The notes under the pieces are model-generated. The model ran no database searches. It saw nothing but the letters and a program-made list of their open reading frames with translations, and was not told the DNA's origin. From positions 1 through 64,000 of the forward strand of contig JBELHJ010000007.1 in assembly GCA_042091495.1 (NCBI GenBank): a stretch of DNA of 64,000 bases, written 5' to 3'. Positions within the stretch are counted from its first letter, which is position 1. The number at the start of each line of letters is the position of its first letter. Source of the stretch: JBELHJ01 sp042091495. GTDB lineage: Bacteria; Bacteroidota; Bacteroidia; Flavobacteriales; Flavobacteriaceae. The position numbers were made by a program, and so were the translations under genes. Of the stretch, positions 8,530-16,300 are shown in pieces.

Positions 8530-8865
8530 ATGAATCCAGAAGATATTACGTTACATATTATTGATCGTGAAGGTCAAAATCATTCTATTGAAGCCCCTGT
8601 AGATATGTCTTTAAATCTGATGGAGGTAATTAAATCTTATGAATTAGCTGAAGAAGGGACTATTGGGGTATGTGGTGGCATGGCTATGTGTGCATCATGT
8701 CAATGTTATATTAAATCAGATCACCAGCTTCCAGAAATGTCCGATGAAGAAGAGGCGATGCTAAGTGAAGCATTTTATGTAAAAGATAATAGTCGTTTAG
8801 GTTGCCAAATACAATTAACACAATCGTTGGACGGTCTTAGTTTTGAAATAGCCCCAGAAAGTTAG
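8530..8865 (+). CDS. [2Fe-2S] ferredoxin, adrenodoxin type
   Basis: A 111-residue ferredoxin with cluster ligands C48, C54, C57 and C92 in the pattern Cx5Cx2C...C (CGGMAMCASC, RLGCQI), typical of adrenodoxin/Isc-type ferredoxins that give electrons for Fe-S cluster assembly. It is the last gene of the Mrp-Nfu-reductase-ferredoxin operon. The convergent DUF3050 gene ends 3 nt beyond its stop. Confidence 0.92.
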   Translation: MNPEDITLHIIDREGQNHSIEAPVDMSLNLMEVIKSYELAEEGTIGVCGGMAMCASCQCYIKSDHQLPEMSDEEEAMLSEAFYVKDNSRLGCQIQLTQSLDGLSFEIAPES

Positions 8866-8867
8866 AT

Positions 8868-9653
8868 TTACACCAAGCTAGATGTTTTAACTGAGATGGA
8901 TTCTTTAATTGCATTCCAAAAGTGGAATCGTTTATCTAAGGCCTCTCGAGCAGATAATCTAGCTTCCTCCCATTTTAAAGGATCAGATTGGCATAATTCT
9001 TTAATCATTTCTAATGCCATAGGACCATGCTCATCCTCATCAAGCTCAATATGTCTTTCAAAATAATAAATCAAATCTTTTATAGGTTCTGTATCTAAAT
9101 CTTTTTCTAACTCTTTAAGTAACGAAGTGAACATACTTGGAATTAAATCCTCACGTCCAAAGGTAAATGCAGAAGCTATTTTATGAGGTTTACCTTCTTC
9201 AATTAGCCTAAAAGTGTAATTTAAAAAGTCTTTTACTCTGTTATCTAAATTTAATGCATCAATGGTTTCAAAAATACATTTGTTAGATTTTAAATGTTCT
9301 AAAATAAAATCGATATGTGAAGTGTTAGCACCAATTAATTTCATAGCGTCATAGTACAATTCAAAATGACTTTTACGCTCGCCTTTGAGATTAATATCTG
9401 TTTCTTCAGCAAGAACAATTTCATTTATAAGATATCTAATTTTGGGATGGTTTGTTGGGACCCATGGGATTTTTACAGAAGTGAGTTCTAATTGTAATTT
9501 TTTAAGCAAAGACATGAAATCCCAAACCGCTAAAACGTGGATTTCAAGGAAGCTTCTAACGTCATCTAGACTATTAATAGTTTCATACAACTCGTGATTT
9601 AAAAGTTTTTGTTCTATTTCAAACAAATCTCTTTTTATAAAAGAACAATCCAT
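8868..9653 (-). CDS. DUF3050 protein, heme-oxygenase-like fold
   Basis: A 261-residue helical protein of the DUF3050 family (LLNHELYETI, FLEIHVLAVWDFMSLLK, VPTNHPKIRYLINEIVLAEE). Carboxylate and histidine residues recur in helices: E37/H39, E83/E84, H96/E98, and E, D, H in the RHIELDEDEHGPMA segment. That pattern recalls heme-oxygenase-like diiron oxidases, so a metal-dependent oxygenase is possible, but this is inference. No substrate is suggested by the neighbours. It stands alone on the minus strand. Confidence 0.75.
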   Translation of the reverse strand: MDCSFIKRDLFEIEQKLLNHELYETINSLDDVRSFLEIHVLAVWDFMSLLKKLQLELTSVKIPWVPTNHPKIRYLINEIVLAEETDINLKGERKSHFELYYDAMKLIGANTSHIDFILEHLKSNKCIFETIDALNLDNRVKDFLNYTFRLIEEGKPHKIASAFTFGREDLIPSMFTSLLKELEKDLDTEPIKDLIYYFERHIELDEDEHGPMALEMIKELCQSDPLKWEEARLSAREALDKRFHFWNAIKESISVKTSSLV

Positions 9654-9726
9654 TAATCAAACCTTTGCTCAAAGCTAATTATATAGAATTTTCTTACAAA
9701 AAAATTAAGGATGATTTATGAATTGT

Positions 9727-10905
9727 TTATTTAAATGCATTTAACCCCGTGATATCTAATCCCGTGATTAATAGATGGATATCGTGAGTCCCTTCGTAGG
9801 TTAGTACACTTTCTAAATTCATGGCATGCCTCATAATTGAGTAGTCACCAGTGATTCCCATTCCACCAAGAATTTGTCTCGATGTTCTTGCTATATTTAT
9901 GGCCATTTCAACATTATTTCTTTTAGCCATAGAAATTTGAGCAGAACTGGCTTTGTTGTTATTCCTTAAAACACCTAGCCGCCAAGCTAAAAGTTGAGCT
10001 TTGGTGATTTCGGTTATCATTTCTGATAATTTTTTTTGCTGAAGTTGGAATTGTGCAATTGGTTTACCAAACTGAATACGTTCTTTAGCATAATTTAAAG
10101 CAGTATGATAGCAATCCATTGCAGCGCCAATAGCTCCCCATGCAATACCATATCTAGCAGAATCTAGACAGCTAAGTGGAGCACCAAGTCCTGATCGACC
10201 TCTAAGCATATTTTCTTTAGGGACCTTTACATTATTAAAAATTAACTCGCCTGTTGAAGATGCTCTTAAAGACCATTTATTATGGGTTTCAGGAGTTGAA
10301 AAACCTTCCATGCCTCTTTCAACAATTAGTCCATGAATTCGTCCAGATTCATCCTTTGCCCAAACTACGGCTACCTGTGCAATAGGGGCATTAGAAATCC
10401 AAAGTTTAGCGCCATTTAAAAGAAAATAGTCACCCATATCTTTAAATGAGGTGGTCATTCCGGATGGATTTGACCCATGGTCTGGTTCAGTTAATCCAAA
10501 GCACCCCATCCATTCACCACTTGCTAGTTTTGGTAAGAACTTTTGCTTTTGTTTTTCGTCACCATATTTCCAAATGGGATACATGACAAGAGAAGATTGT
10601 ACCGAGGCTGTGCTTCTCACACCAGAGTCACCTCGTTCAATTTCTTGCATAATTAAACCGTAGCTTATTTGATCTAAACCAGCACCTCCATATGCTTCTG
10701 GTATGTATGGACCAAATGCTCCTATTTCAGCTAAACCTTTAATGATTTGAGTAGGGAATTCTGCCTTTTGAGCATAATCTTCAATTATTGGTGACACATC
10801 TCGTTTCACCCACTCTCTTGCAGCATCTCTAACTAAAAGATGCTCTTCAGTTAATAATTCATCCAGATTGTAGTAATCTGGAGCTGAAAATAAATCCGGT
10901 TTCAT
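9727..10905 (-). CDS. gcdH: Acyl-CoA dehydrogenase, glutaryl-CoA dehydrogenase-like
   Basis: A 392-residue FAD-dependent acyl-CoA dehydrogenase. It has the family signatures CFGLTEPDHGSNPSGM and KLWISNAPIAQ, and a C-terminal QILGGMGITGDYSIMRH. The catalytic base is E371 in the TYEGTHD motif, at the place used by glutaryl-CoA dehydrogenase, which oxidises and decarboxylates glutaryl-CoA to crotonyl-CoA in lysine/tryptophan breakdown. Overall similarity (LFSAPDYYNLDELL start, 392 aa) supports this subfamily, though other short-chain substrates are possible. An inverted repeat AATCG-N4-CGATT at 10930-10943, just before the start, could be an operator. Confidence 0.85.
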   Translation of the reverse strand: MKPDLFSAPDYYNLDELLTEEHLLVRDAAREWVKRDVSPIIEDYAQKAEFPTQIIKGLAEIGAFGPYIPEAYGGAGLDQISYGLIMQEIERGDSGVRSTASVQSSLVMYPIWKYGDEKQKQKFLPKLASGEWMGCFGLTEPDHGSNPSGMTTSFKDMGDYFLLNGAKLWISNAPIAQVAVVWAKDESGRIHGLIVERGMEGFSTPETHNKWSLRASSTGELIFNNVKVPKENMLRGRSGLGAPLSCLDSARYGIAWGAIGAAMDCYHTALNYAKERIQFGKPIAQFQLQQKKLSEMITEITKAQLLAWRLGVLRNNNKASSAQISMAKRNNVEMAINIARTSRQILGGMGITGDYSIMRHAMNLESVLTYEGTHDIHLLITGLDITGLNAFK

Positions 10906-10960
10906 ATCAATTTTTTATGATACTAAAATAATCGAAAACGATTTCTTTTTCCAAATTAAC

Positions 10961-11683
10961 TTACATTTTAAGATAAAAGTTTTTTGTAAGCTCTATATAA
11001 TCATTGGTATAATTGTTTCTGGAGACTTCAATAGTTAGGTTTTTTTCTTCTAAAGAATTAAGCTCAAATTGATATTCTATAAGACATCTTTTGAAAGGAC
11101 TTTCTGTTGACCCCTTTATATTTAAAATACGATTAGGGTATAATCCGTATTTTTTTGAAATAGAATTCAATTTTGATTTTTGATCAAAAGGAATTACTAT
11201 ATTAAAACGGCCGTGTTTTGATAATAATTTTGATACACCACAAATTAGCTCATCATATGGAAGGGCATTGTTGAATCTTGCAATTTCTCTTTCATAATTA
11301 CTTGTTTTACCATTATTGTCGAAGAAAGGAGGGTTTGATACTATTAAATCATAAGTATCGTCAATTTCTTCACAAAACTCATGAAATGAAGCATGATAAC
11401 AAAATAAACGATCACCCCAATCTGAATTTTCAAAATTAGCAACACATTGCTCATAGGCATTGTTTTCAATCTCAATTGCGTCAATGACTTGAACTGGTGA
11501 TCTTTGAGCAATCATTAGGCTCAAAATACCTGTACCAGCACCAATATCAAGAACAGTATTAGTGGCATCAGTAATTTTTAACCATGAACCAAGAAGCACA
11601 CTATCAGTGCCTATTTTCATAGCACATTGACTTTGATTTATTTTAAACTTTTTGAAAGTAAAAATATCATCTTCTATCATCAT
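10961..11683 (-). CDS. trmN6: tRNA1(Val) (adenine(37)-N6)-methyltransferase
   Basis: A 240-residue SAM-dependent methyltransferase of the YfiC/TrmN6 family, which modifies A37 of tRNA-Val. It has the SAM motif VLDIGAGTGILSLMIAQR and the N6-adenine signature NPPFFDN. The start codon lies in the 55-bp sequence that is repeated on the other side of the N gap. If the two copies are merged, the ATG overlaps the rimM stop as ATGA, so rimM and trmN6 are one operon. Confidence 0.88.
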   Translation of the reverse strand: MMIEDDIFTFKKFKINQSQCAMKIGTDSVLLGSWLKITDATNTVLDIGAGTGILSLMIAQRSPVQVIDAIEIENNAYEQCVANFENSDWGDRLFCYHASFHEFCEEIDDTYDLIVSNPPFFDNNGKTSNYEREIARFNNALPYDELICGVSKLLSKHGRFNIVIPFDQKSKLNSISKKYGLYPNRILNIKGSTESPFKRCLIEYQFELNSLEEKNLTIEVSRNNYTNDYIELTKNFYLKM

Positions 11684-11712
11684 TCATTTAAATATAAATC
11701 AATCAAACCTTC

Positions 11713-11812
11713 NNNNNNNNNNNNNNNNNNNNNNNNNNNNNNNNNNNNNNNNNNNNNNNNNNNNNNNNNNNNNNNNNNNNNNNNNNNNNNNNNNNNNNNN
11801 NNNNNNNNNNNN
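11713..11812. other. 100-N scaffold gap, probably no missing sequence
   Basis: Exactly 100 Ns. The 55 bases before the gap (11658-11712) are identical to the 55 bases after it (11813-11867), as expected when two contigs that overlap by an assembly k-mer of 55 are joined with a fixed-length gap instead of being merged. Collapsing removes 155 bases. Confidence 0.93.
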
Positions 11813-11834
11813 GTAAAAATATCATCTTCTATCA

Positions 11835-12365
11835 TCATTCATTTAAATATAAATCAATCAAACCTTCAGGTGCAGTGATATAAATTTTCTTGTCTAATTT
11901 ATGAACTGAGTCTATGATATCGTCATTAATTGGAATAAGGATTTCTTTATGATTATTTTCAATTACAAATAAAGTTTGAGTAGTATTGTCATTTATATAT
12001 GTTATGTTTCCAACCAAGCCTTTAATGCTGTCAATAACTTCAAATCCAATAACTTCGTGAAAATAAAATTGATTATCATTTAACTTAGGTAATACTGATA
12101 AAGGAAGGTATAAATCACATTTAAGAAGTGAATTTACATCATCTTCATTCTCAATATCTTCAAGCTTTACTCTTAGTAAATCAGATTTGTGTAATTTACT
12201 ATGTTCAATAAAAAACGGAATTAGATTAGCTTTAACTTCAATAAATACGGCATCAATATTTTCGTATAGTTCAGGCTCATCAGTATCCAATTTTATAAGG
12301 ATTTCTCCTTTAAAACTAAACGGCTTAACTATTTTGCCTAAGTAAAAACAATCTTTTTTTTTCAT
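11835..12365 (-). CDS. rimM: 16S rRNA processing/ribosome maturation factor RimM
   Basis: A 176-residue RimM that binds S19 and helps mature the 30S head. The N-terminal barrel begins YLGKIVKPFSFKGEILIKLD and the PRC-like C-terminal domain contains FYFHEVIGFEVID and ILIPINDDIID. Its position right after rpsP, followed by a tRNA methyltransferase, matches the widespread rpsP-rimM-trm operon, although here trmN6 takes the place of trmD. An intrinsic terminator separates it from rpsP, so its expression is probably lower than that of S16. Confidence 0.92.
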   Translation of the reverse strand: MKKKDCFYLGKIVKPFSFKGEILIKLDTDEPELYENIDAVFIEVKANLIPFFIEHSKLHKSDLLRVKLEDIENEDDVNSLLKCDLYLPLSVLPKLNDNQFYFHEVIGFEVIDSIKGLVGNITYINDNTTQTLFVIENNHKEILIPINDDIIDSVHKLDKKIYITAPEGLIDLYLNE

Positions 12366-12381
12366 GAAATTGCATTAAAAA

Positions 12382-12408
12382 AAAACTCCGATGAAACATC
12401 GGAGTTTT
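12382..12408 (-). terminator. Hairpin terminator/attenuator between rpsP and rimM
   Basis: AAAACTCCGATG pairs perfectly with CATCGGAGTTTT (12-bp stem, AAA loop). On the minus strand it is followed by a run of about nine T. It lies 19 nt after the rpsP stop and before the rimM start, so partial read-through is needed for rimM unless rimM has its own promoter. Confidence 0.85.
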
Positions 12409-12427
12409 AAAAGTATAAAATTTTATT

Positions 12428-13180
12428 TTATGCTTTGTTTTTATCTGTTTCTTCAGATGTTTCTTCAGTAGTGGTTTCAACAACCTCTTCAGTTGCAGCT
12501 TCAACCTCTTCAGTTACTTCCTCAGCTGGTGCTTCTTCTTTAACAGCTTCAACCTCAGTTTCAGCTACTTCGGTAGTTTCCTCAGCTGGTGCTTCTTCTT
12601 CAACAGCTTCAACCTCTTCATTTTCTGCTACTTCGGCAGTTTCCTCAGCTGGTGCTTCTTCTTCAACAGCTTCAACCTCTTCATTTTCTGCTACTTCGGC
12701 AGTTTCCTCAGCTGGTGTTTCTTCTTCAACAACTGGAGCATTTGCAGCTATTCTGGCTTCATTTACTGCTTTTTCAGCTTCAAGAGCTTTGGCTTTAGCA
12801 TCTTCTTTAACTTTTGCAAGATCATCTTTTTTAGCATCAACTTTACCTTCTTTTTCAGCAACCCAAGCATTAAATTTTTCTTCAGCTTGTTCTTCAGTCA
12901 AAGCACCTTTTCTAACACCTCCTACAAGATGATTTTTAAGTAAAGCACCTTTGTAAGATAAAATGGCTCTTGCTGTATCAGTTGGTTGAGCACCATTCTG
13001 TAACCATTTAACAGAGCTGTCAACATCTAAATTTATTGTTGCAGGATTAGTATTTGGATTATAAGTACCAATTTTTTCTAAATACTTACCATCTCTTTTT
13101 GCTCTTGAATCTGCGGCAACAATCCAGTAGAAAGGTTTCCCTTTCTTACCATGTCTTTGTAATCTAATTTTTACAGGCAT
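12428..13180 (-). CDS. rpsP: 30S ribosomal protein S16 with long acidic repeat tail
   Basis: Residues 1 to about 80 are a normal S16 (VKIRLQRHGKKGKPFYWIVA, KYLEKIGTYNPNT, GAQPTDTARAIL). S16 is usually 80-100 residues; this protein is 250. The extension has a lysine/alanine/glutamate-rich helical part (about 100-150) and then a very acidic Glu/Ala/Val/Thr/Pro tail built from 21-residue repeats of the type EEAPAEETAEVAENEEVEAVE. Bacteroidetes S16 proteins often carry a C-terminal extension, but this one is long. The tail probably sticks out from the ribosome; its function is unknown. Confidence 0.95.
   Translation of the reverse strand: MPVKIRLQRHGKKGKPFYWIVAADSRAKRDGKYLEKIGTYNPNTNPATINLDVDSSVKWLQNGAQPTDTARAILSYKGALLKNHLVGGVRKGALTEEQAEEKFNAWVAEKEGKVDAKKDDLAKVKEDAKAKALEAEKAVNEARIAANAPVVEEETPAEETAEVAENEEVEAVEEEAPAEETAEVAENEEVEAVEEEAPAEETTEVAETEVEAVKEEAPAEEVTEEVEAATEEVVETTTEETSEETDKNKA
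12497..12724 (-). repeat. In-frame 63-bp tandem repeats in rpsP
   Basis: Two nearly identical 63-bp units (12662-12724 and 12599-12661), a 60-bp diverged unit (12539-12598) and a partial unit (12497-12538). They encode the 21-residue acidic repeats of the S16 tail. High DNA identity points to recent expansion and makes the copy number in a short-read assembly uncertain. Confidence 0.9.
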
Positions 13181-13227
13181 AATAATTAATTATTTAGGGT
13201 TCTCGACCCTTGTTATTAATGAGGGTG

Positions 13228-13235
13228 CAAATATA
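13228..13235 (-). promoter_or_regulatory. -7 box for rpsP
   Basis: Read on the minus strand the bases are TATATTTG, an exact match to the Bacteroidetes -7 element, 48 nt upstream of the S16 start. The gene diverges from dnaE. Confidence 0.6.
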
Positions 13236-13325
13236 GAATAATTATTTTAATAAATTCAACTAATTTACCTATGAAAAAACCTCATATGTTTTATACATTT
13301 ACGGATGTAATTACCCTCTATTTTT

Positions 13326-16300
13326 ATGTTTTTAATTTTTGATACTGAGACCACGGGCTTACCAAAGCGATGGAATGCTCCAATCTCTGACACAGATAAT
13401 TGGCCAAGATGTATTCAGATTGCTTGGCAACTTCACGATGATCTAGGAAAATGTACAGAGCATAAAGATTTTTTGATAAAGCCAGACGGATTCAACATTC
13501 CCTACGATGCTGAAAAAATTCACGGTATTTCCACTGAATTAGCAATTAATGAGGGAGTTTCTATCACAGAAGTTTTGAATGAATTCAACAATGCTTTATC
13601 AAAGGCTCAGTTTGTGGTGGGTCAAAATGTTGGTTTTGATGTTAATATCATGGGGGCAGAATTCTATAGAGCGGATATTAATAATATACTTCAGGAGCTT
13701 CCGGTTTTAGATACTTGTACAGAAATAACAGCCGAATTATGTAAAATACCAGGAGGAAGAGGCGGTAAATTTAAGTTACCTACTTTGACAGAACTTCACC
13801 AAAAATTATTTAATCAACCATTTGCCGAGGCTCATAATGCAACTGCAGATGTTGAGGCAACAACCCGCTGCTTTTTTGAGTTGTTGAGAACAAATCATTT
13901 TAGTAAGGCACAATTAGGAGTTTCTTCAGACTATTTTGAAAGTTTTAAGTCTGCCAATACAAATACTATCCAGGTAATAGGGTTAAATCACATCAACTTA
14001 AAAAAGCAAAGTGAAAAGTACAAGTTAAAACAAGTATCTGAAAATCTTTCAAACAAGGAAATTGAAAAGAACTTATCTGAGTTAGGTAATGTGCCATTTT
14101 CACACCTTCATAACCATTCACAATTTTCTATTTTACAATCAACAATTGCTGTAAATGAATTAGTTGCTATAGCAGCTAAACACAAAATGCCAGCTGTAGC
14201 CTTGACAGATCATGCTAATATGATGGGTGCCTTTCATTTTGTTTCTGCTGTTTCAAATCATAACAAAAAAGTAAAAGCCTTAAATGAAGAAGCTATCCAA
14301 AAAGGCGAGCAACCACATCATTTTGAAATTAAAGCAATTATAGGATGTGAGTTTTTTGTTTGCGAAGACCATTCAAATAAAAACACAAAAGACAACGGCT
14401 ACCAGGTGGTATTTCTAGCTAAAAATAAAAACGGTTATCACAACCTTGCTAAGTTGTCATCTAAAGCGTATACAGACGGTTTTTATTATGTTCCAAGGAT
14501 TGATAAGAACTTAATCTTAGAATATAAGGATGACCTTATGGTTCTTACTGGTAATTTGTATGGAGAAGTACCCAGTAAGGTTTTAAATATTGGTGAGCAT
14601 CAAGCAGAAGAGGCTCTGTTGTGGTGGAAATCACACTTTGGAAGTGATTTATATATTGAATTAATGCGTCATGCTAATCAAGAAAATGAAAATCGCGTTA
14701 ATGATGTGCTTATTCGTTTTGCAAAAGAACACGATATAAAACTAGTAGCAACAAATAATACGTATTATGCTGATAAATCTGATGCTAATGCACATGATAT
14801 CTTGTTATGTGTAAAAGAGGGTGAAAAACAAGAGACTCCTATTGGAAGAGGTAGGGGTTATCGTTATGGATTTCCTAATCAAGATTATTATTTTAAGTCT
14901 CAAGATGAAATGAAGACTCTTTTTAAAGATGTTCCTGAGGCTATTATAAATACTAATGAAATCATCAATAAAGTCACTCCATTCGAATTAGCAAGAGACG
15001 TTTTATTACCTAAGTTTGACATTCCTGAGGAGTTTATTTGTAAAGAAGATGAAATTGATGGTGGAAAGCGTGGCGAAAATGCTTATTTAAGACATTTGAC
15101 TTTTAAAGGGGCAGAAATCAGGTATGGAGAACTTAATGAATCCATTAAAGAACGCCTAAACTTTGAGTTAGAGGTTATTGAAAAAACAGGATATCCAGGT
15201 TATTTTTTAATTGTTGAAGACTTTATAAGAGAAGCAAGGAATATGAATGTTTCTGTAGGTCCAGGAAGGGGTTCTGCTGCTGGATCTGCAGTTGCCTATT
15301 GCCTTTGGATTACTAATATTGACCCAATAAAATATAATTTACTTTTTGAGCGTTTTCTTAATCCAGACAGGGTAAGTATGCCTGATATAGATATTGATTT
15401 TGATGATGAAGGAAGAGGTAGGGTTATGGATTACGTGATTAAGAAATATGGTGCTAATCAAGTAGCCCAAATTATTACTTACGGAACGATGGCAGCTAAA
15501 TCATCAATAAGGGATACTGCCAGAGTTCTTGATTTACCGTTATTTGATGCCGATAGAATTGCGAAACTTATTCCTAATATGTCAAAGTTAGCGAAGATTT
15601 TTGCATTGGATGAAAAGGGATTGAAAGAGAAATTTAGATCTGAAGAGCTTCAAAATGTTAATCAACTTATTGGTATTAGTCAAGGGTCTGATTTGGAGGC
15701 AAAAACCTTAAATATTGCACGAAATCTTGAGGGCTCTATGCGAAATACGGGCATACATGCGTGTGGAGTCATTATCACTCCAGATGACATTACAAATTTC
15801 GTCCCAATTGCAGTAGCAAAGGATTCTGATCTTTATGTCACACAATTTGATAACTCTGTAGTTGAATCTGCGGGTCTTTTAAAAATGGATTTTCTTGGAT
15901 TAAAAACTTTAACTCTCATAAAAGATACGGTTAAAATAGTCAAAGCTAAACATGGTGTCGAGTTAGACCCTGAGAATTTTCCTTTAGATGATGAAAAAAC
16001 ATATGCGTTGTTTCAACGTGGTGAAACCGTGGGAGTTTTTCAATATGAATCTCCGGGTATGCAAAAGCATATGAAGGATCTGAAACCAACTGTTTTTGAT
16101 GATTTGATAGCCATGAATGCCCTTTATAGACCGGGACCTATGGAATATATCCCTAGTTTTATTAGACGTAAACATGGAGAAGAAGAAATTGAATATGACC
16201 TTCCTGCTATGGAGGAATATTTAAAGGAAACTTATGGGATTACAGTTTATCAAGAGCAAGTCATGTTATTGTCTCAAAAATTAGCTGATTTTACAAAAGG

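Noticed and set aside
11658..11867. 55-bp direct repeat that could look like a target-site duplication of a mobile element
   Set aside because: The copies border an N gap, there is no transposase, and the same 55-bp length recurs at the second gap; assembly overlap explains both.
11627..11878. ORF running through the N gap
   Set aside because: Most of it is undetermined sequence and it is antisense to trmN6 and rimM.
12435..12932. 165-residue Ser/Thr-rich ORF antisense to rpsP
   Set aside because: It is the opposite-strand reading of the repetitive S16 tail (GAA/GCT codons become TTC/AGC), not a gene.
13196..13226. Alternative hairpins AGGGT/ACCCT in the rpsP leader, possibly an S16 autoregulatory switch
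   Set aside because: The third element lies at or before the expected transcription start and the stems are only 5 bp.
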